Of a stretch of DNA of 18,735 nucleotides, positions 6,282-13,331 are shown piece after piece; the stretch's first letter is position 1, and the number at the start of each line of letters is the position of its first letter. Source of the stretch: Myxococcota bacterium (GTDB taxonomy: Bacteria > Myxococcota_A > Polyangia > HGW-17 > JAJRWW01). The notes under the pieces were generated by a model, which saw only the letters and a list, made by a program, of their open reading frames with translations, made no database searches and had not been told where the DNA came from. Where the stretch lies: contig JAJRWW010000118.1 of NCBI GenBank assembly GCA_024276595.1, positions 1-18,735 on the forward strand, read 5' to 3'. The translations under genes were made by a program, and so were the position numbers.

Positions 6282-7889
6282 ATGTGGCGAAAGCTGTGCA
6301 TTGTTTTTTTGACCTGTGCCTGGGCAGGAGCTGGAGGCTCCCCCGCGCTGGCGCACCCAGGGAAGGTCCTTCGTTCGATCAAGGCACCTGGGAGCTGCAC
6401 CACTGGGCTGGCTTTCATGCAGGGCAGCCTGTGGGTGGCCGACCACAAGTCCGACACACTCACCGCGGTAGACCCCAGGACAGGACGGGTGCTCAAGGTG
6501 CTCCCTTCCCCTGGCCACCGCCCCGCGGGGCTGGCGGCTGGAAGGCGGCTACTGTGGCACGCCGACCTGGCCACCAGCCGCATCTACGGAATCGATCCGG
6601 CGACAGGGTACACCCTGCGCAGCGTGGAGTCTCCGGCTCGCGGTCCGCTCGCGCTGGCGGTCATGGGCAAGCACCTGTGGCTGGCCAGCAGAGGCGACTC
6701 CAAGCTGCGCCTCATCGATCCTGGTGATGGAACAACCATCCGCACCATTCCCAGACCCGGACGCTCGGTGGATGGCCTCGCCTACGACGGTCGCTACCTG
6801 TGGGTGGCCGACCGGCTGGCGGACAAGATCTATCTTGTGGACCCGAGCCGCGGCGAGGTGATCTTTGCCGCCCAGGCCCCAGGGCCGCACATCACTGGTG
6901 TGGCCTTCGATGGAAAGCACCTGTGGGCCTCCGACTACCAGACCGATCGTCTCACCCTCCTGGTGCGGGACGACGGAGCGCGCTGGAGTCGAAGGGCTGT
7001 GCGGCAGCAGCGAGTGGAGTACACGGTCGAGGTAAGAAACTACGGCCCATCGAGGCTGGGGCGGCTGGACATTTTCCTGGCCCTCCCTGGGCTCCACCCC
7101 ACCTTCGGGCTCACCTCCCCCCTGCGGCTCATGGCCAAGGGCGCGCGACCTCTCAAGGACCGCTGGGGTCAGAGGGTGGCTCGTTACACCTTCAAAGGCG
7201 TCAAGGGCGGCGGCCACAGGGTCACCGTTGGCTGGAGCGCCACCGCACGACTTTACGACGTGCGCTACTTCCCGTGGCCCCACAAGATCGGTCGTCTCAG
7301 CCAGGTCCCCGCCGGGGTGAGGCGTCGCTACCTGGTGGACGGGGCCAAGTACAAGATCCACCACCCTGCCATTCGGCGGGCCGTGAAGCGAGCCCTGGGC
7401 AAGGAGAAGAACCCCTACTGGATGGCCCGTCGCATCTACCGCTATGTACACCGCCACATGCACTACAAGCTCTCGGGTGGGTGGAACGTGGCTCCCCGTG
7501 TTCTCGCCCGGGGGAACGGCTCCTGCTCCGAGTACAGCTTCCTCTTCATCGCCATGTGCCGGGCCGCAGGGATCCCCGCGCGCTACGTGGGAGCGGTCGT
7601 GGTGCGCAGAGACAGCGCCTCCTGGGACGACGTTTTCCACAGGTGGGTGGAGATCTATCTTCCTCGTTTCGGGTGGCTGCCCGTGGATCCCTCCCGAGGG
7701 GACAAGAAGAGCGAGGCCAGGCGCCAAGACGCCTTTGGGCATCTCACCCCAGATTTCCTGGTAACCACCCAGGGGGGCGGGGGCTCCCGTTACCTGCGCT
7801 GGACCTACAATCACCACCTGCGCTGGACCTGCAAGGGCCGCTGTCTGGTCAAGGCCGAGGCCATCGCGGAGTGGTCTCCCAGTAAATAG
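6282..7889 (+). CDS. Secreted beta-propeller/transglutaminase-like fusion protein
   Basis: ATG 6282 is chosen over in-frame starts further upstream because GGAGG (6271-6275) lies 6 nt before it and because it opens directly into a signal peptide (MWRKLCIVFLTCAWAG, cleavage near ALAHP). The product is 535 residues. Residues about 25-230 hold four to five YncE/NHL-like propeller repeats, each with LWVAD- or LWASD-type strands and an IDPxxG or VDPxxG turn. A middle domain (about 235-335) is beta-rich and not recognised. Residues about 340-500 are a transglutaminase-like (papain-fold) domain with a full triad: Cys415 in GNGSCSEYS, His453 in FHRWVEIYL and Asp469 in PVDPS. Such bacterial domains act as proteases or cross-linkers. 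The location is predicted periplasmic or secreted. A run of seven T falls in codons 8-10. Confidence 0.88.
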   Translation: MWRKLCIVFLTCAWAGAGGSPALAHPGKVLRSIKAPGSCTTGLAFMQGSLWVADHKSDTLTAVDPRTGRVLKVLPSPGHRPAGLAAGRRLLWHADLATSRIYGIDPATGYTLRSVESPARGPLALAVMGKHLWLASRGDSKLRLIDPGDGTTIRTIPRPGRSVDGLAYDGRYLWVADRLADKIYLVDPSRGEVIFAAQAPGPHITGVAFDGKHLWASDYQTDRLTLLVRDDGARWSRRAVRQQRVEYTVEVRNYGPSRLGRLDIFLALPGLHPTFGLTSPLRLMAKGARPLKDRWGQRVARYTFKGVKGGGHRVTVGWSATARLYDVRYFPWPHKIGRLSQVPAGVRRRYLVDGAKYKIHHPAIRRAVKRALGKEKNPYWMARRIYRYVHRHMHYKLSGGWNVAPRVLARGNGSCSEYSFLFIAMCRAAGIPARYVGAVVVRRDSASWDDVFHRWVEIYLPRFGWLPVDPSRGDKKSEARRQDAFGHLTPDFLVTTQGGGGSRYLRWTYNHHLRWTCKGRCLVKAEAIAEWSPSK

Positions 7890-7901
7890 CCCAGGCGAGG
7901 T

Positions 7902-7938
7902 GAGAGGGACAGGCTCTCCAGGTTGCCCCGGCCCTCTC
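7902..7938 (+). terminator. Weak inverted repeat after the propeller/transglutaminase gene
   Basis: GAGAGGG (7902-7908) and CCCTCTC (7932-7938) form a perfect 7-bp inverted repeat with a 23-nt intervening segment, 12 nt after the TAG stop. There is no T-tract. It could be a terminator or chance in GC-rich DNA. The remaining gap to 8140 shows only a candidate promoter. Confidence 0.25.
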
Positions 7939-8021
7939 GACGTCCCCTCGACGACAGTGGATCTCACCAAGGATCGCGGGCCCGGAGCCAGGATCCCCGG
8001 TGGCGGTTCTTGGTGGGTTTC

Positions 8022-8051
8022 TTGCCTCAAGGGTCGAGGAGGGCATATCAT
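8022..8051 (+). promoter_or_regulatory. Candidate promoter for the metallo-beta-lactamase-fold gene pair
   Basis: TTGCCT (8022-8027) is followed after 18 nt by TATCAT (8046-8051), which match the consensus at 4 of 6 and 5 of 6 positions. It lies about 90 nt before ATG 8141, in a 251-nt gap that follows a different functional unit, so a promoter is expected here. Sequence inference only. Confidence 0.35.
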
Positions 8052-8140
8052 TGGCCTGGTGCGGCTCGCTTCCCACGCGGCGCTGGGGGCCAGGCGGGGG
8101 CACGAGCTGTGCACCGGGTCCAGTTGACCGCAGGGTAACG

Positions 8141-9058
8141 ATGCAGCTCACGTTTTTTGGTGTCCGGGGCTCCTATCCCATAGCCCGGCCGGACAATGTC
8201 CGCTACGGTGGCAACTCCACGTGCCTGCACCTGCGCATGGCTTCGGGGGCGGAGATAATCCTCGACGGGGGCTCAGGGATAGTGAACCTGGGCCTGGAGA
8301 TGATGCAGCGGGAGTTTGCGGCAGGGGAGGGCAGCGCCACGATCCTAGTGGGGCACACCCACTGGGACCACATTTTGGGTTACCCATTTTTCTTACCCTT
8401 TTTCGTGGCAGGGAACTCCTTTCGCTTTGTCTCTGCCGGGCAGACGGGGATCTCCATCCGGGAGATCCTCTCCGGCCAGCACCACGACCTGCACTTCCCG
8501 GTGCCTTTCGAGGACCTCGCCGCCAACATCCAGTACGATGAGCTGAGCATGGGTGAGAGCCTGAACCTGGAGGGTGTCAAGCTCACCACCTTTCAGCTCA
8601 ACCACCCGGGGCTCACGGTGGCCTACCGTATCGAAGAGGAGGGCGCAGCGGTGGTGATCATCACCGACACCGCGCGCATCCATGCCGCCCGCCTGGGAGA
8701 CAACATGGGCGGTCCGGACCCGGACCCGGCCTTTGCCCGGCGCTACACCGACCGACTCACCGCCCTCTGTGAGGGCGCGGACCTGCTGGTGCACGATGCG
8801 CATTTCATGGAGCACGAGATCCGCGACAAGGAGCACTGGGGTCACGCCACGGGGGAGGACGCCCTGCGTCTGGCGAGGGAGGCGGGGGTGAGGCGCCTGG
8901 CACTCTTTCACCACGCACCGGAGCACAACGACACGGTGGTCAGCCAGATTCTCCAGGCCACCCGGGACCTGGCGCGGAGGGACGACCTGGAGGTGACGGC
9001 TGCAATGGAGGGGGCCACCTACCACCTCGGTTCCTCCTCGGAGGGGGAGCTTCCATGA
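8141..9058 (+). CDS. Metallo-beta-lactamase-fold hydrolase, first of a tandem pair
   Basis: The 305-residue product starts at ATG 8141 with AGGG a few bases upstream. In-frame sequence further upstream to 8000 lacks family character and is excluded. The N-terminus (MQLTFFGVRGSYPI...YGGNSTC) is typical of the RNase Z/PhnP-like branch of the metallo-beta-lactamase superfamily. The metal site is complete: HTHWDH (His72, His74, Asp76, His77), a later NHPG His, DTAR Asp, and a C-terminal His in LFHHAPEH. No signal peptide is seen, so it should act in the cytoplasm. Family members hydrolyse phosphodiester or ester bonds (tRNA ends, cyclic nucleotides, phosphonate intermediates), and the substrate here cannot be deduced. 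The gene ends in an ATGA overlap with the next gene, implying translational coupling with its paralogue. Confidence 0.9.
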   Translation: MQLTFFGVRGSYPIARPDNVRYGGNSTCLHLRMASGAEIILDGGSGIVNLGLEMMQREFAAGEGSATILVGHTHWDHILGYPFFLPFFVAGNSFRFVSAGQTGISIREILSGQHHDLHFPVPFEDLAANIQYDELSMGESLNLEGVKLTTFQLNHPGLTVAYRIEEEGAAVVIITDTARIHAARLGDNMGGPDPDPAFARRYTDRLTALCEGADLLVHDAHFMEHEIRDKEHWGHATGEDALRLAREAGVRRLALFHHAPEHNDTVVSQILQATRDLARRDDLEVTAAMEGATYHLGSSSEGELP

Positions 9059-9879
9059 GAGTCGTGCTCTGGGGAACCCGCGGCGCCATCACCACCCCTG
9101 GCCCTGCCAAGGTCAACCACGGCGCCAACACCGCCTGCGTAACCGTCTCCGACGGTGACCGCATGTTGATCCTGGATGGAGGGATCGGGATCATCCCTCT
9201 CGCCGAGCGGATCATGGCGACGAGGAGGCCCGGCGAGAAGCAGAGCCTCCACCTGCTCATGTCCCACCTGCACTGGGACCACGTCATCGGGCTGCCGTTC
9301 TTCACGCCGGTTTTCATCCCCTCGTTCACCCTCGCAATCAATGGCCGGGATGCCGGGCAGATTGCATCCACGACGGACAGGCTCTTCTCCTCCACCTACT
9401 CACCCATCAAGGGGACCAAGAACCTGGGCGCCGAGCTGGTCTACCGCGGCCTGGACCCTGGGCACACACGGATGGCCGGCTTCGAGGTGAGCCACACGGA
9501 GCTCAGCCATCCCGGGGGCTCCATGGCCTTTCGGATCCAGTCAGGGGAGCGGGCGGTGGTCTATGCCACCGACCACGAGGCCGGGGATCGGGTGCGCGAC
9601 GAGGGGCTGGTGGAGCTCTCCCGTGGCGCGGACATCCTCGTGCACGACGCACAGTGGACCCTCTCGGAGAGGGAGCAGAGCAAGGGCTTTGGTCACAGTA
9701 GCTGGCGCGACGCGGTGGTCTGCGGGCTGGCCGCTGGTGTCGGCACTCTGGTGTTGTTCCACCACCACCCCCACCACGATGACCTGGTGCTGGAGGAGAT
9801 GGGCAGACAGGCAGCGGCCATGGCCGGCAGCCGCATGGATGTGCTGGTTGCCAGAGACGGGATGATCATCGAGCCGTAG
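9055..9879 (+). CDS. Metallo-beta-lactamase-fold hydrolase, second of a tandem pair
   Basis: The 274-residue product starts at ATG 9055, which overlaps the previous stop (ATGA). The N-terminus MRVVLWGTRGAIT...HGANTACV parallels its neighbour's FGVRGSYPI...YGGNSTCL. HLHWDH falls at residues 71-76, one position from the same motif in the first gene, so the two look like diverged duplicates. The remaining metal ligands are present: LSHPG His, TDHE Asp, and a His-rich LFHHHPHHDD stretch near residues 238-247. No export signal is seen. The substrate is unknown. Because both copies keep the complete metal site, both are probably active, perhaps as a heteromer or on related substrates. A stop codon at 9877-9879 is followed by a 400-nt gap. 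Confidence 0.9.
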   Translation: MRVVLWGTRGAITTPGPAKVNHGANTACVTVSDGDRMLILDGGIGIIPLAERIMATRRPGEKQSLHLLMSHLHWDHVIGLPFFTPVFIPSFTLAINGRDAGQIASTTDRLFSSTYSPIKGTKNLGAELVYRGLDPGHTRMAGFEVSHTELSHPGGSMAFRIQSGERAVVYATDHEAGDRVRDEGLVELSRGADILVHDAQWTLSEREQSKGFGHSSWRDAVVCGLAAGVGTLVLFHHHPHHDDLVLEEMGRQAAAMAGSRMDVLVARDGMIIEP

Positions 9880-9967
9880 CCAGGACCCGCAGGCATCCTC
9901 GGGAGAGGGCTTGCCGGGTACGGGGGCCCATGGGAAGGCGGATCCGCGTGCGGCAGAGGCGCGATCC

Positions 9968-9988
9968 GGATCTTGGGGCGGAAGATCC
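9968..9988. terminator. Hairpin downstream of the MBL-fold gene pair
   Basis: GGATCTT (9968-9974), a 7-nt loop GGGGCGG and AAGATCC (9982-9988) form a perfect 7-bp stem about 90 nt after the second MBL gene. No T-run follows, so a terminator role is tentative. Confidence 0.35.
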
Positions 9989-10132
9989 CACGAGTCCGGT
10001 CGTATAACCTCTTAGAGCACGAGCACACAGCCCGAACAAACGCCGGTGCTCGGTCAGCCAGTTGACTTGGAACGACGAGATGAAACTACGCTATCCGAAT
10101 CGCTCGAACGCTCGGCAAGAGGGCTGTGTTTC

Positions 10133-10150
10133 TCCTGGCTCCGGCCAGGA
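10133..10150. repeat. Perfect 7-bp hairpin with tetraloop upstream of the protease gene
   Basis: TCCTGGC (10133-10139), a four-base loop TCCG and GCCAGGA (10144-10150) form a compact hairpin about 130 nt before the protease ATG. It could be an RNA leader element, a terminator remnant or an operator half. Only the inverted repeat itself is certain. Confidence 0.4.
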
Positions 10151-10280
10151 TCCATCGTGCTGTATGGACCCCATCGCTGGCCGTTGCACCACTGATTCTG
10201 CCCCTGAGGAGGATCGATCGACGTAGCGCCTGGCAACACGTGAGCTGTTCGGATCCGTCGGGCCGAAAGGACGGACGGAG

Positions 10281-11441
10281 ATGCTCACAACCCGCAAGAG
10301 ACGACTCGACCCGCCTGCAGGGGTTCCTGTCGTGGCCCGAGGCGCCCATTCAGGGCTGTGGCGCTCGTTCGTTCGCTCCATCAAGTCCCTGCTGCTCTTG
10401 CTGGCCACCGCCTCCACGGTGAGCTCCTCCCGGGTAGAGCCTGGCCAGGCAGTGCAAGAAAAGCGACGCAGGGACCGGCCCGAGCAGTACCTGGCCGGAG
10501 GCGCCCGCTGGCTTGAGTCCCGCCAGGGAGAGGTCGTCCACTTCATCTGCCAGGGTGGGCCCGCCTACAGGATCAGCCTCGACTCGGCCTCCCTGCGCCG
10601 TGCCCAGGTCCCCCCGGGGGACCAGCCGCGCTTCCTCGGGGCCCTGCGCTCTGCCGTGGCCTACTGGTCCTCCTTGATGGGGTGTCACCGGTTCCAGGTG
10701 GAGCTGGACCTGCCCTACCCCAACACGCGAATCCACTTCGTTCCGATCCGTGCCCCGGGCACCCTGGCCACTGCCACCCGCGCCGGTGACATCATCCTGA
10801 ACGTGGACCGCTCCTGGTTCCCGGGTAGCGAGCGGCACGGAAACTACGGCCCCAACCACCAGGTCAGCTTCTACTGGGTGGTGGCCCACGAGCTGGGCCA
10901 CGTGTGGGGGTTGGCCCACTCTCGCAGGTCCGACTCCCTCATGTACCCATCCCAATGTCACACATGCAGGTGGTCGTCCTTCGAGCAGGCGGCCGGGAAC
11001 GTTATCCGCGTCTCCAGCGAGGCCCCCTCCTGGAGCCGCCCGCACTATGCCAACAGGTTCTTTGCCAAGACCCCGCGCTCCGTTGTGGATCGTCTGCTCT
11101 CCGGAGATCTTCCTGCCGAGACCGTTGCCATGGACCCTGCCGGGCGGTGCGAGGTTCGGGGCTGCACCTCGGACCCGGCCACACCAGACGCTCCCGGGGT
11201 AGAGGGGTGCAAGGAGCCGGAGCTCGCCGGAGAGGCGGCCCTGACCGGATGGCCGCTTTTCCGCCTGCCCGAGTCGATGCCCTATCCCACCGCTCCACGG
11301 CTCTGCCCCAGGTCGTCGGGCACAGGCGACGTCCCGCGAGCTCCTGGCCATCACTCCCGGGGCCACCGGCTCGCTCCCAGGGTCTGGGCAGTGTTGCCTG
11401 GGTGCAATCCTGGCAGGCTGTGGTACTGTCTTTCTGTCTGA
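10281..11441 (+). CDS. Secreted matrixin-like (metzincin) zinc metalloprotease
   Basis: The 386-residue product is read from ATG 10281, with AAGGA 9 nt upstream. An alternative GTG at 10332 (AGGGG upstream) would give a shorter, more usual signal peptide. A hydrophobic segment, SIKSLLLLLATASTV, lies near residues 33-47 and indicates export. The catalytic zinc site is a complete metzincin consensus HExxHxxGxxH: His203, Glu204, His207 and His213 in HELGHVWGLAH. It is followed by the Met-turn SLMYP (Met221). Both together place it with matrixin-like M10 peptidases. The C-terminal quarter (about 290-386) is Pro/Cys-rich and shows no domain; its last 40-50 residues have weaker coding character. 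The gene lies 21 nt upstream of the radical SAM gene, which suggests one transcript. The substrate is unknown. Confidence 0.85.
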   Translation: MLTTRKRRLDPPAGVPVVARGAHSGLWRSFVRSIKSLLLLLATASTVSSSRVEPGQAVQEKRRRDRPEQYLAGGARWLESRQGEVVHFICQGGPAYRISLDSASLRRAQVPPGDQPRFLGALRSAVAYWSSLMGCHRFQVELDLPYPNTRIHFVPIRAPGTLATATRAGDIILNVDRSWFPGSERHGNYGPNHQVSFYWVVAHELGHVWGLAHSRRSDSLMYPSQCHTCRWSSFEQAAGNVIRVSSEAPSWSRPHYANRFFAKTPRSVVDRLLSGDLPAETVAMDPAGRCEVRGCTSDPATPDAPGVEGCKEPELAGEAALTGWPLFRLPESMPYPTAPRLCPRSSGTGDVPRAPGHHSRGHRLAPRVWAVLPGCNPGRLWYCLSV

Positions 11442-11462
11442 TCTGCCCACAGGGATTGCCGA

Positions 11463-12548
11463 ATGATCGAGTACCTCAAGCGCCTGGGATACTACCCCAG
11501 GAACGTGGTCTGGGAGCTCACCCTGGCCTGCAACCTGAGATGCCGCCACTGTGGCTCCCGCGCCGGGAAGGCAAGGGAGGACGAGCTCACCCAGGCCGAG
11601 GCTCTGGACGTGGCCGATCAGCTAGTGGCCCTGGGAACCGAGCGGGTCACCCTCAGCGGAGGCGAGCCCACCCTGAGCCCATACTGGCACAAGGTGGGCA
11701 AGCGCCTGACCGACCGGGGCGTCAAGGTCAACATCATCTCCAACGGCAAGACCTGGTCGGTGGAGCACACCCGCATGGCAATGGAGGCCGGGCTGGAGTC
11801 GGCCGCCTTCAGCCTCGATGGCCTGGAGGCGGTGCACGACCGCATCCGCAAGAGGGGTAGCTTCGCGGAGGTGATCAGCGCCTTTGACGCCTGCCGGGAG
11901 GGGGGGCTGCCCACGGCCTGCGTGACCCACATCAACAGGCTGAACCTGCACACCCTCTCCCAGATGCGGGAGCTTTTGGGTGAGCACGGGGTGGTCTCCT
12001 GGCAGCTCCAGCTCGGCAACCCCGCCGGAAACATGGTGGACAACAGGGACCTGGTCATCGTGCCGGAGGACCTGCTGGAGATAGTGCCCGAGGTGGCGCG
12101 GCTCCGCTCCCAGGACAGGCTCCCCAGGGTCTTTGCAGCCGACAACGTGGGCTACTACGGGGAGTACGAGAAGGCCATCCGGGACCGAGGTGCCAGGATC
12201 TTTTTTTGGGTGGGCTGCCGGGCGGGCTGCCAGGTGCTCGGGATCGAGAGCAACGGCAACGTCAAGGGCTGCCTGTCGTTGCCATCGGCCTTGAACGACG
12301 AGGACCAGTTCAGCGAGGGGAACCTCAGGGAGCGGAGCCTCGCCGACATCTGGTGCGACGACGATGCCTTTTCGTTCAACAGGCAGTTTTCCGAAGACCG
12401 CCTGGCGGGCTTTTGTCGCACATGTCGCTACAACGACATCTGCCGCGGCGGGTGTAGCTGGACGGCCCACTCCCACACGGGGAACCGCTTCGACAACCCC
12501 TTTTGCTACTACCGGGTCGCGGTGGAGGCCGGCGTCATCGAGCCCTGA
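11463..12548 (+). CDS. Radical SAM/SPASM-domain protein
   Basis: The 361-residue product starts at ATG 11463, with AGGGA (11451-11455) 7 nt upstream. The radical SAM cluster motif is CNLRCRHC (Cys23, Cys27, Cys30), followed by SGGEP, which contacts S-adenosylmethionine. A C-terminal SPASM domain (about 251-355) shows GCRAGCQVLGIESNGNVKGC, then C-x2-C-x5-C-x3-C (CRTCRYNDICRGGC) and a last Cys in NPFC, enough ligands for auxiliary Fe-S clusters. SPASM enzymes mostly modify peptides or proteins (RiPP precursors, quinone cofactor peptides, sulfatases). No signal peptide is present, so it acts in the cytoplasm. It follows the matrixin-like protease closely and is convergent with the methyltransferase. 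No obvious precursor peptide is adjacent, so the substrate is open. A seven-T run lies within codons for RIFFWVG. Confidence 0.92.
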   Translation: MIEYLKRLGYYPRNVVWELTLACNLRCRHCGSRAGKAREDELTQAEALDVADQLVALGTERVTLSGGEPTLSPYWHKVGKRLTDRGVKVNIISNGKTWSVEHTRMAMEAGLESAAFSLDGLEAVHDRIRKRGSFAEVISAFDACREGGLPTACVTHINRLNLHTLSQMRELLGEHGVVSWQLQLGNPAGNMVDNRDLVIVPEDLLEIVPEVARLRSQDRLPRVFAADNVGYYGEYEKAIRDRGARIFFWVGCRAGCQVLGIESNGNVKGCLSLPSALNDEDQFSEGNLRERSLADIWCDDDAFSFNRQFSEDRLAGFCRTCRYNDICRGGCSWTAHSHTGNRFDNPFCYYRVAVEAGVIEP

Positions 12549-12566
12549 GGGAGGCCGCCCGGGACC

Positions 12567-12591
12567 GCGGTGACAGTGCAGTGGTCACCGC
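12567..12591. terminator. Hairpin between the convergent radical SAM and methyltransferase genes
   Basis: GCGGTGAC (12567-12574) and GTCACCGC (12584-12591) form a perfect 8-bp stem with a 9-nt loop. The right arm includes the stop codon of the opposing methyltransferase (12585-12587). No T-run follows. The position between two converging stops supports a bidirectional transcription-end structure. Confidence 0.5.
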
Positions 12592-13277
12592 CGGGTAAGG
12601 GTCAGCAGCCTGATGCGGTGGCTGGCCCTTTCCAGGTGCACCACCCGGTCCAGGCTCCTGGCGCTCCATCCCCGCTCCTCGGCCATGGTCACGAAGCTGT
12701 CGGTCTGGCGGCGATGGATGTCGGAGAGCAGCACTCTTCCCCCTGGCGCCAGGGACCTGCCAAGAAGCGCCAGCAGCGGCTCGAAGGCCACCTGGTGGTA
12801 GGTTATCTCCGAGCCCAGGATCCACTCGAAGCGGTCGGGTGGCGCACCCTCATACCAGTCCAGCCGGCCCAGGCGGAGGCCGGCGACGTCGTTTTCGAGC
12901 CCGTTTCGTCGAGCCACTGCCAGGGCCCGAAGATCGTAGTCGGTGGCCAGCACGGCTGCTCCCGCTGCCGCCGCTGACACCCCCGCCACCGCCGTGCCGC
13001 AGCCCAGCTCCAGCACGTTTTCCCCGGCCACGCTCAGCTCGTTCACCAGGTGCTCCGCAAGGCCAAAGGCCGCGGGCCAGCTTATCATCCAAACCGGAGC
13101 GTCACCGTGGCCCACGAGACATCGTGGGTACAGGGCGTGCACGCACCGGTCCACCTCCCTCACCTCTGCAAAGCGCAGCCTCAGCGCCCCCATGCGGTGC
13201 GCGACCCATCTCAGGCCAAAGCGGCGTTCCAGGCTCTGTAGGGTGGCCTCGGCCAGGTCTTCGTCGAGGGGAGTCAT
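12585..13277 (-). CDS. Class I methyltransferase, family-16 (protein lysine methyltransferase) type
   Basis: The 230-residue product starts at ATG 13277-13275; the ribosome-binding site is weak. Motif I for S-adenosylmethionine is VLELGCGTAVAG (residues 88-99), followed by the acidic ribose-binding stretch ATDYD (111-115). Upstream, WPAAFGLAEHL (68-78), and downstream, SEITYHQ (156-162) and a PLL segment, match the layout of Methyltransf_16 proteins (ETFB-, EEF2- and METTL21-type lysine methyltransferases). A role in methylating a cytoplasmic protein is thus plausible, but small-molecule substrates cannot be excluded. No export signal is seen. It is convergent with the radical SAM gene, so co-transcription with it is unlikely. 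It is divergent from the small zinc-ribbon gene across 54 nt. Confidence 0.82.
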   Translation of the reverse strand: MTPLDEDLAEATLQSLERRFGLRWVAHRMGALRLRFAEVREVDRCVHALYPRCLVGHGDAPVWMISWPAAFGLAEHLVNELSVAGENVLELGCGTAVAGVSAAAAGAAVLATDYDLRALAVARRNGLENDVAGLRLGRLDWYEGAPPDRFEWILGSEITYHQVAFEPLLALLGRSLAPGGRVLLSDIHRRQTDSFVTMAEERGWSARSLDRVVHLERASHRIRLLTLTRR

Positions 13278-13331
13278 GGCATGGTTATAGCCGGTCGACA
13301 GGGAGCCGGGGAGGGATTATGATCCAGGGGT

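Larger units (their letters stand above)
9880..10280. other. 400-nt intergenic region with hairpins, no confident gene
   Basis: Base composition is less GC-rich than in the flanking genes, especially at 9990-10130. Two clean hairpins are visible and listed separately. A 48-codon reading frame (ATG 10080 to TAG 10226) encodes a peptide with four Cys (C16, C27, C28, C36), but its third-position GC, about 55%, is well below that of the neighbouring genes, so I do not call it a gene. TTGACT at 10062 resembles a -35 box without a convincing -10. No tRNA fold or riboswitch core was recognised. The region most likely holds the terminator of the MBL pair and the promoter of the protease. Confidence 0.5.

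Noticed and set aside
6549..8114. A 521-codon minus-strand frame opposite the propeller/transglutaminase gene.
   Set aside because: It has no recognisable domain, and the opposite strand encodes a complete transglutaminase triad and propeller repeats.
8000..8140. Upstream in-frame extension of the first MBL-fold gene.
   Set aside because: The family N-terminus begins at MQLTFFGVRG (8141), the extension has no family similarity, and the region contains a plausible promoter.
9990..10060. Possible tRNA or structured RNA in the low-GC part of the long gap.
   Set aside because: I could not build a cloverleaf with a T-loop (GTTCRA-like) and acceptor stem; only short local hairpins are visible.
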